From: Arion vulgaris
Lineage: Eukaryota > Mollusca > Gastropoda > Stylommatophora > Arionidae
Direction of reading: 5' to 3'
DNA: 64,000 nucleotides
Assembly: GCA_020796225.1 (NCBI GenBank)
Contig: CM036755.1
Span: 83,275,803-83,339,802 of the forward strand
The notes under the pieces were generated by a model. That model worked only from the letters and a program-made list of their open reading frames with translations. It had not been told where the DNA came from and made no database searches. Both the position numbers and the translations under genes were made by a program. Below are positions 22,600 to 33,012 of the stretch, piece by piece; position 1 is the first letter of the stretch; the number at the start of each line of letters is the position of its first letter.

Positions 22600-24030
22600 A
22601 AGGAAACCATTTTCATACCTCGTGGTATATTGCGTAATACAGTGTTAGATCCGTATTTTTCATTGAACATCGTCACATGATGTGGTCAACATCACGCAGG
22701 TCACCTTTACTTCCTAGTACTTTTCCTGGTACCCAAGTTAGGCTGGGTCGACCTGAGAGCCATTACTCCTGGTACCCAAGTGAGGCTGGGTCGACCTGAG
22801 AGCTGTTACTCCTGGTACCCAAGTGAGGCTAGGTCGACCTGAGAGCTGTTACTCCTGGTACCCAAGTGAGGCTAGGTCGACCTGAGAGCTGTTACTCCTG
22901 GTACCCAAGTGAGGCTAGGTCGACCTGAGAGCTGTTACTCCTGGTACCCAAGTGAGGCTAGGTCGACTTGAGAGCTGTTACTCCTGGTACCCAAGTGAGG
23001 CTAGGTCGACCTGAGAGCTGTTACTCCTGGTACCCAAGTGAGGCTAGGTCGACTTGAGAGCTGTTACTCCTGGTACCCAAGTGAGGCTAGGTCGACTTGA
23101 GAGCTGTTACTCCTGGTACCCAAGTGAGGCTAGGTCGACCTGAGAGCCGTTACTCCTGGTACCATAGTGAGGCTGGGTCGACCTGAGAGCCATTACTCCT
23201 GGTACCCAAGTGAGGCTAGGTCGACCTGAGAGCCGTTACTCCTGGTACCCAAGTGAGGCTGGGTCGACCTGAGAGCCATTACTCCTGGTACCCAAGTGAG
23301 GCTAGGTCGACCTTAGAGCCGTTACTCCTGGTACCCAATTGAGGCTAGGTCGACCTGAGAGCCGTTACTCCTGGTACCCAAGTGAGGCTGGGTCGACCTG
23401 AGAGCCATTACTCCAGGTACCCAAGTGAGGCTAGGTCGACCTGAGAGCCGTTACTCCTGGTACCCAAGTGAGGCTGGGTCGACCTGAGAGCCATTACTCC
23501 TGGTACCCAAGTGAGGCTAGGTCGACCTGAGAGCCGTTACTCCTGGTACCCAAGTGAGGCTGGGTTGACCTGAGAGCCGTTACTCCTGGTACCCAATTGA
23601 GGCTAGGTCGACCTGAGAGCCATTACTCCTGGTACCCAAGTGAGGCTGGGTCGACCTGAGAGCCATTACTCCTGGTACCCAAGTGAGGCTGGGTCGACCT
23701 GAGAGCCGTTACTCCTGGTACCCAAGTGAGGCTTGGTCGACCTGAGAGCCGTTACTCCTGGTACCCAATTGAGGCTAGGTCGACCTGAGAGCCGTTACTC
23801 CTGGTACCCAATTGAGGCTGGGTCGACCTGAGAGCAATTACTCCTGGTACCCAATTGAGGCTGGGTCGACCTGAGAGCAGTTACTGCTGGTACCCAATTG
23901 AGGCTGGGTCGACCTGAGAGCAGTTACGTTGAGAAAAAATAATCCACGCCCACTGTGTAATTAAACCCGGACCATACGCCAAAGAGGCGAGCTCACTAAC
24001 AACTGCACCATTTCGGCTCTCATATGTTAC
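22600..24030 (-). mobile_element. SINE-N, copy 1, body expanded to an array
   Basis: Flanks match 41089-41366. The minus strand from 24030 starts with GAGAGCCGAAATGG, then box-A-like TGGTGCAGTTG and box-B-like GGGTTTAATTAC about 50 bp later: a tRNA-derived head. Only the body (22728-23925) is amplified. Confidence 0.65.
22728..23925. repeat. 43-bp minisatellite, about 28 copies, inside SINE-N
   Basis: The unit contains GGTACCCAAGTGAGGCT and AGGTCGACCTGAGAGC. Variants A/G in GCTAGG/GCTGGG, AGTG/ATTG and GCTGTT/GCCGTT/GCCATT cluster in blocks, suggesting local homogenisation. Each unit has KpnI-like GGTACC and SalI-like GTCGAC palindromes. Confidence 0.95.
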
Positions 24031-24084
24031 AGAAGCTACAAGGAAACATTTACATAGTGTTAGGATAATGTTTCATTAGAGACA

Positions 24085-24610
24085 CTTTCCGGTGTCCTTT
24101 TTTGTGTTTTCTTCACCTTTCAACTCCCAACGGAGCACAAGTCTTCAACAAACTTCTTCCAGCTCTTCCTCTCTCTTGCCATCCCAATTCTTTCCATGTT
24201 TTACCTATCCTTTTAATATAATTCTCTCCAGGTCTCTCTAGGCCTTCTCTACTTCTCTTTCTCTGCGGGTTTGAAAAACAGTGCCGGTCTTGCAATGCTT
24301 CCGGTCGGTCTTTCTCAATGTATGTCCTATCCATCGCCAGCGTCTCTTCCTGAGCTCTTTCTCCCCTGGTATCTGCTTAGTTCTTTCTCTGATTTCCTCG
24401 TTTGTAATCTTATCATACCATCTCAGTCCGTCTATTCTACGTAAACATCCATTTATTAAGGTCTGCAGTTTTCTGATGGTTTCTTTTTTTGTCCTTCCTG
24501 TTTCCGAGTCATAGAACATCACTGACTTCACATTTGATTGAAAGATTCTCAGCTTTGTGTTTGTTTTCATCTCTCTTGACTTCCATATCTTACTCAATGC
24601 AATAAAGTTT
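24085..24610 (-). mobile_element. LINE-C C-terminal fragment
   Basis: The antisense frame 24238-24597 reads as an RT C-terminus ([20 protein letters not shown], then [11 protein letters not shown], then [14 protein letters not shown]). A second frame continues after a frameshift. Confidence 0.85.
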
Positions 24611-24649
24611 CCCTTGCTTTTTGTATTCTTATCTTGACATCTTTGTTCC

Positions 24650-24785
24650 TGCTATTAATTCAGACGTAGCAATTGTGCATATGATGACACCTCTGATTGA
24701 TTTTTGCGTGAAAGCTTCATTTCCTTATTACCAGTGTCTCTCACCATTCAGGCGAACCTTATTTCGACTTCAGAGGTGCTGAAGA
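24650..24785 (+). mobile_element. Q element, short interspersed repeat
   Basis: Shared with 39990-40190, 41884-42020 and, inverted, 29755-29850. Common words are TTTTTGCGTGAA, ACCAGTGTC and CGACTTCAGAGG. Unclassified. Confidence 0.5.
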
Positions 24786-24864
24786 GCTTATGTTATTGAT
24801 AAGATGCGTGTCTATGCTTCATTGGGAACGAAAAAGAATAGAAGAGAAAATATAAATATACTAG

Positions 24865-24865
<1 letters not shown>

Positions 24866-24899
<34 letters not shown>

Positions 24900-25720
24900 T
24901 AAATAACATTGTCCTGAGCAGAACTTTGTCACCCTAACAGCCCTTAAGAATTTCTTTCTCTCGCATATGCCAGATGTCCCGTCTCTGCAGCCGTCATGAT
25001 CAAACCACCAGTTACTCCATTTTCTCCGTGGTCTTCCTCTTCTCCTATTTGCCGGTATGCCTCTTCCATGATGGTTTTCGCCAACCTTTAGTGTCTCTCT
25101 ATATGTCCAAAATATTTCAATTTTCTCATTTTTATTTGCATAATCAGCCAATTTCTTTGATTTTCACTTCTTTCTGGATAGATCTATCTGTTCTCTTCTC
25201 TGTCCATGATATACAGAAGACACTTCTGTAACACTTATACTCAAAAGCAGATATATGTGTTTCTACTTCCTTGTTAAATGTCCATGCTTCACACCCCTAC
25301 GTTGTCACTAGGAATATGAATGCTCTTAGTATTGTGATCTTTGTTTTATCAGTTCCATTTCATACTGTATTTAGTTGTTTAATGATTTGTAAGGCAATGA
25401 TGAGGAGGGAGGTTTAGAACACATTGTAACAACTAGTAAAATCGAGGGTAGACGAGACAGAGGAAGACAGACAGAGACAATTTTGGATAGCCTGACTTCA
25501 TGACACGGTAGAGCGTCAACATCTGAATTAATAGCAAACACAAAAGATTGAGATTTGTGGATATCAATGATCGCCTACACCAGCCGGCACGGCACCTGAG
25601 GATGATGATGATGTAGGCAATGTTCATTCTTCTTTTAAGTTCCTTCATCCTATGTCTATCTGTTGTTAGCAGTGAACCGAGATATTTAAAACTGTTCATA
25701 TTTGTCCATTTTCGCTCCGA
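24866..25720 (-). mobile_element. LINE-B with nested LINE-G
   Basis: Starts with an (ATC)n run, the complement of the LINE-B (GAT)n tail. The antisense frame has AKNEKIEIFWTYRETL and RRGRPRRKWSNW. Interrupted at 25390-25612 by LINE-G and resumes with antisense NSFKYLGSLLTTD. Confidence 0.8.
25390..25612 (+). mobile_element. LINE-G 3' end inserted in LINE-B
   Basis: + strand LINE-G tail (GGTTTAGAACACATTGTAAC, then GATGATGATGATG). AGGCAATG flanks it on both sides, a likely target-site duplication of at least 8 bp. Confidence 0.7.
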
Positions 25721-25889
25721 TTATATACAAGATTTGTTAATATACCAAGGAAACAACATAACAAATATGCAAAGAAAATTGATTAGTCCACTTCGAACTG
25801 ATTTGTTGGGCCGCTGGAAGCTTCTGAATTTGTTGAGGCGGAGATCGGAGTACCTATGGTCGCGTTCGGAGTGCAATGATGATAGTCAT

Positions 25890-26045
25890 CATATAACTGA
25901 TAACTGATACCATATACTGTCGCAATTTAGTGTTAAATAACATATAACTGATAACTGATACCATATACTGTCGCAATTTAGTGTTAAATAACATATAACT
26001 GATAACTGATACCATATACTGTCGCAATTTAGTGTTAAATAACAT
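25890..26045. repeat. 51-bp tandem repeat x3, just 5' of gene 2 exon 2
   Basis: Three near-identical units containing ATACTGTCGCAATTTAGTG end 25 bp before the splice acceptor. Absent from gene 1. Confidence 0.92.
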
Positions 26046-26069
26046 ATTATTTGGTTTTCTTTAAAACAG

Positions 26070-26749
26070 GAGCACTGTATGCAGTCTTCATGATTGAAAC
26101 AGACGGGTCTGGACTAACTTTCTACCAAGTATGGGCCGACTATGGAGCACGACATGTTGCCGTTTCTATGAACACATCATCCGCTGCGGTATGTGCTATG
26201 CGGACAATTCAAATGTACCCCCACGCTAGGAGCTTCACGTTCAACTCCCAAATATATATGTGCATTTCTGGAGCAAGTCTTGAGAAAACCAAACCTCCAC
26301 CAAGCAGCTCTGAAGGAAGTCTATTTGTTGCATTAAACCCTCCTACAGGATTTGGTGTACTCTCCTATGGAAATATGACTGCCTGTCTTGGTTTTATCGA
26401 GAGGGAAACTAACTATAAAAATGCCGCTCAAGTTTGCAAAAATATGGGATATTATTTAGTTACTGTCGAGAGCTTGAAGAAGGTGGACATTTTGACCGTT
26501 TTAGCGGGACAAAAAACATTTTGGGTCGGTTGTGATGACAGAGGCATAGAAGACACATTTGTCTGGCAAGCAGATGGCACTGAGATGACTCAAGAGACTA
26601 GGGAATCAGTTTTTTCACCAGAGGAACCGAGTAATGATGAAAACGAAGATTGCTGTGTTTATAGACACGAAACAAACTTGTTAGATGATTTTGATTGCTC
26701 TACATTGCTCCCATTTGTATGTGAGATTTCTTTAACTAAATGTGCTTGA
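26070..26749 (+). CDS. Lectin gene 2, exon 2: secreted PAN-like/C-type lectin protein
   Basis: Join with 20682-20718 gives 238 residues. The acceptor is AAAACAG at 26069, phase 1. Nearly identical to gene 1; about a dozen substitutions, mostly conservative, spread through exon 2 (for example I119L, N152D, Q205E, A224T, F226L). Same architecture: signal peptide, reduced PAN-like region with C54 and C77, then a lectin domain with WVGC 164-167, EPS 198-200, CC 207-208 and C-terminal FVCEI. The intron is 5.35 kb against 2.8 kb in gene 1. An open frame plus mild, conservative divergence suggests both copies are under selection; expression is not known. Confidence 0.88.
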
Positions 26750-26885
26750 TATTTGAGAATCAGAATGTTGAAGATAGATTTCTTTAACTAAATGTGCTTG
26801 ATATTTGAGAATCAGATTGTCGGAGCTAGATTTCTTCAACTAAATGTGTTTTATATTTGAGAACCAGAATGATGGAGAATGGTTA
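26722..26885 (+). repeat. 52-bp tandem repeat, 3 copies, spanning the gene 2 stop codon
   Basis: Same unit as 6491-6705, one copy fewer. Confidence 0.88.
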
Positions 26886-26934
26886 AGAAATATATTCACA
26901 AACATATCATCACCAATGTTTTTGTTCATTGTTT

Positions 26935-27290
26935 ATTTGAGAATCATCTTCATCGCACATCGGACATGTTTATAATTGCTCCGATCTCCTCCCATGCATT
27001 CCAGAACTCCCGTTCTGTGTTGGCCGATGTATCCACCGAAGCCTCTCTTACGATTCTCCCATCTTGCCGCAACCATCGACATGCATAGCTTGCGCAACTG
27101 AGACAGAGAACATCCCTCCCTTTCGTTGAAACCCCCAAAGCGCATGTTTTCTCCCAGAGCATTGATGATGTCGAATTTGTCCATAGAAAATCCATTCTTG
27201 AACGCAGCATTGCTCGTCAGTGTATCCACTCTCTCATTGCCCTTCAACCCAGAAGTAAAATACAAATATATGCTAATTAAAGACGGTATT
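26935..27290 (-). mobile_element. LINE-RNH C-terminal fragment (duplication copy)
   Basis: The antisense frame 26933-27301 reads GLKGNERVDTLTSNAA, then DIINALGENMRFGGFNEREG, then LSQLRKLC, matching the post-PGHAG region at 60252-60560. Confidence 0.8.
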
Positions 27291-27334
27291 ATACAGTACA
27301 AGTATCTTCAAGTAGTTGCATGTTTATTACTCAA

Positions 27335-27745
27335 CGTCATTTTCATCACATCTTGCTGTGAAAAACTCATGTCTCTAGCATGTTCTCCAGGCTCTTCCAG
27401 TGGCAAGTTCAAGGTTTTATTGATGTCCTGCTGCCACCTTCGTCTTGGTCGTCCCTTGCCTCGTACGTCAGGAACCATGCATTCCATTGCCGCTCTCTCT
27501 AAAAACTGTGACGTTTCATCATTATCATCAAATAGCATGTCCTGAGCAGAACTTTGTCACCCCAACAGCCCTTTATAATTTCTCTCTCTCATTTGCCAGA
27601 TGTCCCGCCTCTACAGCCGTCATGTTGAAATTATCAGTTACATTCTGAATCCATCTTCTCCCTTGTCTTCCTCCTCTCATATTTGACGGTATGCCTCCTT
27701 CCATGATGGTCTTTTGCAGCCCTTCCAGCACAGCAATTATATGGA
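27335..27745 (-). mobile_element. LINE-J 3' end followed by LINE-B 3' end
   Basis: 27335-27505: the antisense frame has GKGRPRRRWQQDINKTL (LINE-J, also at 2195). 27505-27745: LINE-B 3' end sharing GTCCTGAGCAGAACTTTGTC with 24908. Confidence 0.75.
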
Positions 27746-27764
27746 ATATTATTATTAGTATTAT

Positions 27765-28050
27765 CGATATAACCGAAGACTGCAGTAAAACTATGTAGCA
27801 ATGGCGAAACACGTAAAAATAAAGTACTGTAGTTTTATAAAATACAAAACAATAAGGATACACAGCAACGTTTCGACCAAAAGGCCTTTATCAAGCAAAG
27901 GATACAATAGAAGTGAATTTCTTCACTTCTTACATGACACAGAACATGTACAATAAATTCCTAACTGAGAGGGAATACAGAACAAACTACGTGACGCAAA
28001 ACCTATTGTCTCATGAGACAAAGAGGACAAAGGATGAGTAGCGTTGAACT
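27765..28050 (-). mobile_element. PLE 3' end and a LINE-K scrap
   Basis: 27770-27965 is an antisense PLE 3' terminus (GAAGACTGCAGTAAAAC, CAGCAACGTTTCGACC). 27985-28050 shares AACTACGTGACGCAAAACC with LINE-K. Confidence 0.75.
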
Positions 28051-28587
28051 TTGAGACGCACTGTCTGTTGCTAATCACACACAGAAACAAAATCGTAGGT
28101 AATGTTTACACATAAAGTATACCGACATCATCTTAGGTGTTCTTCACACATGCGATCTGTTTGTATCGATGTTAACACTTGCATAGATTAGAGTATCGAT
28201 GTTAACACTTGCATAGATAAGAGTATCGATGTTAAATGTCAATACTTGAACTCCAGTTACAAACAAATTTGACATAATAAACAAAAGACCCGATTCTGTA
28301 ATATCGAACTTCAAATGAAATCGAACATATACTTTTCGGATTTGTAAATAAGCGGTCTGTTTGACATATTCTGTCATATATTGTATTGCGCTATACGTAA
28401 CGGAAAAGCAAATAATTCCGAACTTTGTATATAGTGTATAATTATGTTTGAAATACAATGTTAAGCATACCAAACTTAAAAATTCTAGATCTTAAAAGTT
28501 GATGTGTAATGACTTGCAATAGCATTTGACCAGACTAGGAGTCGTTTTCAGATTCACATACTCTGTATACATTTTCGTAATTTATGA
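28051..28587. other. Gene 3 upstream region
   Basis: A 30-bp repeat (ATCGATGTTAACACTTGCAT) occurs about three times at 28163-28245. No confident TATA box. A minus open frame at 28144-28473 has no recognised domain. No similarity to the gene 1/2 promoter was seen. Confidence 0.4.
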
Positions 28588-28636
28588 ATGATGGTTTACG
28601 AAATCAAACAATTTTTGGCTGTTATTAGTTTATCAG
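28588..28636 (+). CDS. Lectin gene 3, exon 1 (signal peptide)
   Basis: ATG ATG at 28588; 16 codons (MMVYEIKQFLAVISLS) plus one base, donor CAG|GTAAGT at 28637. Phase 1 joining to 34422 gives FLAVISLSVLLYLIAY, a good hydrophobic core. Same 49-bp length as gene 4 exon 1. An out-of-frame ATG at 28584 precedes it. Confidence 0.8.
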
Positions 28637-28884
28637 GTAAGTGTTCGTAGATGTCGAACGAATGTTATAAAATAGCAGCCTGCAACGGCATCTGGTGCTA
28701 GAAGAAGGAAGCTGATTGGTATGTATGGGAAGGTAGATTTTTTAAATTCTAGGACGGTAGCTATGTTAGCTAAAAGATGATGCAAGAAAATCTACAGATC
28801 TTGGAAAAACCGTGTGGAGGATGCAGTAATACTTAACAAACTGGCGATATGGATAAGGACAGATGGAAAAATGATCTTCTTCTT

Positions 28885-28985
28885 TTGTCGACACACTGTT
28901 ACCGGGTTGTTGCGCAGTGTCATGGTTTTCTTTTTGTTTTGTCTTGTGCTGCTCAAGTGTCTTGGATGAGTTACTTTTGCTTCTT
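28885..28985 (-). mobile_element. LINE-D 3' scrap
   Basis: Shares ACCGGGTTGTTGCGCAGTGTC-type sequence with 5310 and 46255; only about 100 bp remain. Confidence 0.6.
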
Positions 28986-28990
28986 GAAGA

Positions 28991-29385
28991 TATATTGTAA
29001 AAAACCCTCCTTCATCGTGCAGTGAATGTCACAAACCATCGTGCAGTGAATGTCACAAACCATCGTGCAGTGAATGTCAAAAACATAAGCAGAAGTCAAG
29101 AATGTCAAACTTGCATATAATGTACATATCACCCATAGTTATAGCGTGAACCTCCAAAAAATATCTAACTCAATTGGTTTTGTAGATGTGGTTTTTGCAA
29201 TGTAACCTTTCCAAATAATTTCAAATTAGAAAAGCAATATCTCTGCTTATATACAGTTTAGACAGAAAGTGGAGGTTCATGCTATAATTATGGGTGATAT
29301 TCATCATATGCAGTTTGGCGTTCTTTGAACTTCTTATATTTGTGAAATCCACTGCACGATGAAGAGGGGGGTGGGTACAATATAT
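28991..29385. mobile_element. Palindromic MITE-like element
   Basis: Two arms of roughly 150 bp are inverted: left TATTGTA, TTCATCGTGCAGTG, ATCACCCATAGTTATAGCGT, GAACCTCCA; right the complements in reverse order, ending TACAATATA. The left arm has a 24-bp unit (CATCGTGCAGTGAATGTC) triplicated; the right arm has one. No transposase. AT-rich target; superfamily not assigned. Confidence 0.75.
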
Positions 29386-29549
29386 TCTCAATAAAATTAA
29401 TTATAATATAAATAACTAATTACAATGCATATACTAAACGTTGTTTATCGTCAAAAACAACGCCTTTTGCAACATGTGGCCATATTGTATGACAATATGT
29501 TTATTAGTTTTGTTTTCTGTTAATTTAAAAAAAGACAACCCTTGTTCTA

Positions 29550-29873
29550 GGTGGGTCTCCTGGCCAGGGTCAACGGCAAAAGTGGACAACCAATTCCATC
29601 ATCCACATGGGGAAAGACTATAGTCAACAGACTTAATTATTTAAAGAACTATTTCTCTCTCTTTCTCTCTCTCTCTCCAGCCAGTGACGCAACTGCTGCT
29701 TATAGCAACTGATACCTAGGAAGTCGGAGAATTCACCCCTGTATAGTTGGGGACACTGTCAACAATCAGAAGCAGAACTTCACGCAAAAATCAGTTAGAA
29801 TTTCAATACCAGGTGCCCTGACTACGCCTGAATTCATAGCGGATGATAGCAGAAGAAGAAGAAGAAGAAGAAG
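29550..29873. mobile_element. LINE-H 3' tip (+) and AGA-tailed Q-like element
   Basis: 29550-29640 matches the last 90 bp of LINE-H (GTGGACAACCAATTCCATCATC). A CT microsatellite follows at 29650-29678. 29755-29850 is an inverted Q-like stretch that ends in GCAGAAGAAGAAGAAGAAG. Confidence 0.55.
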
Positions 29874-29904
29874 GGCGGCAAGAAATGTACATTATTCTTC
29901 TCTA

Positions 29905-30705
29905 TTTTTGGCCGTCTTCTGTACTGTGACCGTCTTCTGTACTGTGTTCTATTTTTGGCCGTCTTCTGTACTGTGTTCTATTTTTGACCGTCTTCTGTAC
30001 TGTGTTCTATTTTTGGCCGTCTTCTGTACCAGAGCCAACTATAAACTACTGGGCCTTCGGGCTCAGGTAAGAATTGTGGGAAATCAGACCCCAACTACAC
30101 CACGTGACCTCGCATTCCAGTATTGGTGTATATAGACGAATTCATTTTAAAATCAACATAAAATGTTAAATCAAAGTTATATTATGCAAAAGTTAAGTTT
30201 AACAATAAGGAATATCAATATTATAAATATTCTTCACCAATAAATAACCATAGACTCACAGAATTGAGTAAAATAGCAAAAAAGCGTGCAGTGGTCTATC
30301 AAACATCTGTAATTTTCAGATCCCTTTTCTTATCTAGGCCAGGGAATACCCGGCCAGTTGTCTGGCCTGTGCTGGAGCCTGGCTGTATCTGTACTGTGTT
30401 CTATTTTTGGCCGTCTTCTGTACTGTGTTCTATTTTTGACCGTCTTCTGTACTGTGTTCTATTTTTGACCGTCTTCTGTACTGTGTTCTATTGACCGCTG
30501 GTACTGTGCTATTTCTGGCCGTCTTGCTGGTCCTTGCTGTCTTCTGTACTGTGTTCTATTTTTGGCCGTCTTCTGTACTGTGTTCTATTTTTGACCGTCT
30601 TCTGTACTGTGTTCTATTTTTGGCCGTCTTGTGTACTGTGTTCTATTTTTGGCCGTCTTGTGTACTGTGTTCTATTTTTGGCCGTCTTCTGTACTGTGTT
30701 TCAGC
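29905..30705. repeat. 29-bp array in two blocks (29905-30030, 30385-30705)
   Basis: Unit containing CTGTACTGTGTTCTATTTTT and GGCCGTCTT; about 4 and 10 copies. A unique 350-bp segment (30031-30384) splits the array. Confidence 0.88.
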
Positions 30706-30709
30706 AATT

Positions 30710-30925
30710 ATTAATTTTGTTAAGTTCTCGTTCTACTGTTCTCCTCCAGGTCGATTTGTACCTTCCACGTTTTCGTCTTCTCTCTGTTGTCAATCTCAGT
30801 GTTTTCTGGACAGAGTTAGTCTATATGCGTATCACATGCCCTATCCATTTCCAGCTTCTCTTTTATATGATGGTGCTCATATCCTCTTCTTGACACTGTG
30901 TACGCAGTTCTTGGTTACTCCCGTA
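30710..30925 (-). mobile_element. LINE-L 3' fragment
   Basis: Antisense to WKWIGHVIRI-type sequence followed by a basic stretch; related to 53845-53965. Confidence 0.6.
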
Positions 30926-32320
30926 TGGTGCAGGAGCCCGCAAGGGAAGCAAAAGAATAGAACCACTGCGACCTACAAGGCATGTCGTAAGAGGTGACTG
31001 ATGTAGGACCTAGAGAAGCTACCTAGTAAATAAAAAGCATCGCAGAAATCGGATGTGCTGGCCTACCTGTAGACGCATAACTGGCAAAACGTACGATTGT
31101 TCTTAGGTTCAGATAATATGCGGGGTCAAAAGCGCATAGGGACAACGAGGCTCCAGGGTTAGGGAGCTGGCACTAATCAAGATCCTACTCCACCTCCACG
31201 TGGCGACCCTCGTAACAAACAACCGATCTTGTCTGGCTAAGCGGGTAGGGATCGAGAGAGAGCTACTAAGGTTCAAGTAGTAAGGTGCAGACGCAGTTAC
31301 GTCCTATGAGATCTGCTGGCAACACAGACGAACATAATCTCAGAATAACTATTAATGCACATCTCTCCTGGTCGATGTGAACAGCTGAATGGATAAACAA
31401 AAAGGATGAGGTCGCATCCAAAGAAGAGACGGGGGCCAACGTGGAGCAAAAATTTGGCCCGAGATGAGTTGCACGTGGGTCCACATATGGCGAAACTCGG
31501 AGCCCTGAAGTGGAGGCCCGAGTTGAGATCAGTGTCCGGACAGACTCGAGGCATGGTAAATGTGAGCACGGTGAGAACCAATAGACACAGTGGACAGGCA
31601 CCAAAGCAGAGCGAACACGCATGCGAACGATGAGTGAGACCCCAACGGTGGGGCAGACGTGCACGTCGCTAATGGTGGAGCGAAAAAGGAGCGTGGCAGG
31701 CGTAGGGGTGAACGGACCACCAAAATATGCAGAAAAACTGTAAAGTCCAGCAGATGCTTGAATCCAGTGCGCGTTTCCGCTCGCAAAGAACTACTACTGC
31801 CTTGTAGTTTGATGTGGGACAATCAAAGGTTAGCGGAGTAAACCATACACAAAACTGGACGGCAGGCTAACCAAGTAGTCTAAATAAAGACTGGTAACCT
31901 GGGTAGATGCCGCTTAACAACCTGAGAGGGTAGGTCGTGTAAGGTCGCTCCCTAAAGAAAATAACAACCTGCTGCCTTGCAGGTCGGCTGGGAACAGTCA
32001 AAGGCTAACGAAGAGCGAACCCAGTAAACGCTGGTTCAAATCAGACACGTCACCGAATGACAAACACCAGAGCTCCAAATGGTACTGAATGTAACGTAAA
32101 ATAAATGTTCTTGGCAAAGGCTGTTTATATATCACAATAAGAATAATCAAAGTGGCCGAAAAAGAACGATCGTGAGAGAGAGAGAGAGAGAAAGAGAGAT
32201 CATATACAAATCACACACAGAGTGGTTAACAAGTGATTAACAAGTGATTAACAAGTGGTTAACAAGTGATTAACAAGTGATTAACAAGGAGATTAAGAAG
32301 AAGATTAACATTTGTTAAAA
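30926..32320 (+). mobile_element. R1 retroposon split by an E insertion
   Basis: The R1 5' part runs to 31120; the R1 3' part resumes at 32197 (CATATACAAATCACACACAG) and ends in repeated GATTAACAAGT units at 32227-32300. The interrupting E occupies 31121-32196. Confidence 0.8.
31121..32196 (+). mobile_element. E element, copy 1 (long non-autonomous retroposon)
   Basis: Begins CGGGGTCAAAAGCGCAT and ends ATCACAATAAGAATAATC, GGCCGAAAAAGAACGATCG and a (GA)n tail; the same ends as 58062-59526. Flanked by AGATAATATG / AGATCATATA, an imperfect target-site duplication. No convincing ORF on either strand. Confidence 0.75.
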
Positions 32321-32379
32321 TAGTATTGGCACAACAGTTTCGTAAACATCATTATGTTTATCTATTACTGTTTACCACA

Positions 32380-33012
32380 TGCTTACATACTGTTTCTTTT
32401 ACTACTCTACTGTCTTACTTTACTCTACTTTACTGTCTTCTTTTTACTCTACCTTACTGTTTTTACTCTACCTTACTGTAACTGTCTTCTTTACTCTACT
32501 CTTACTGTTTCTTTTACTCTACTATGTCTTCTTCTTACTCTACTTACTGTCTCTTTCTTTACTCTACCTACTGTCTTCTTACTCTCTTACTGTCTTCTTT
32601 TACTCTACTCTACTGTCTTCTTCTTTTACCCCTACTGTCTCTTCTTACCTACTCTACTGTCTTCTTTTACTCTACTCTTACTGTCTTCTTCTTTTACTCT
32701 ACCTTACTGTCTTCTTCTTTACCTACTCTTACTGTCTTCCTTTACTCTACTCTTACTGTCTTCTTCTTTACCTACTCCTACTGTCTCTTCTTTACTCTAC
32801 CTTACTGTCTTCTTCTTACTCTACCTTACTGTCTTCTTCTTTTACTCTCTCTTACTGTCTTCTTTTACTTACTCCTACGCCTTCTTCTTTCTCCTACTGT
32901 TCTTCTTTATGCTCCCTACTGTCCTCTTTTACTACTCTTACTGTCTTCTTCTTTCTCTACTCTACTGCTCTTCTTTAGCTACTCTACTGTCTCTTCTTTT
33001 ACTCTACCCTAC
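32380..33012. repeat. Degenerate TTACTGTCTTCTT tract
   Basis: Irregular units of about 24-28 bp (ACTCTACCTTACTGTCTTCT) resemble the first half of the following 55-bp unit. Leu/Ser-rich frames in all phases are repeat translation. Confidence 0.85.

Larger units (their letters stand above)
18681..27290 (+). repeat. Segmental duplication, copy 2 (contains lectin gene 2)
   Basis: Partner of 1-7120; the block correspondences are given there. The copy is longer because its intron gained a PLE fragment, a 43-bp array, LINE-C, and nested LINE-B/LINE-G. Confidence 0.85.

Noticed and set aside
31266..31664. Minus open frame of 132 codons in the E element
   Set aside because: Not conserved in the longer E copy at 58062-59526; no domain.
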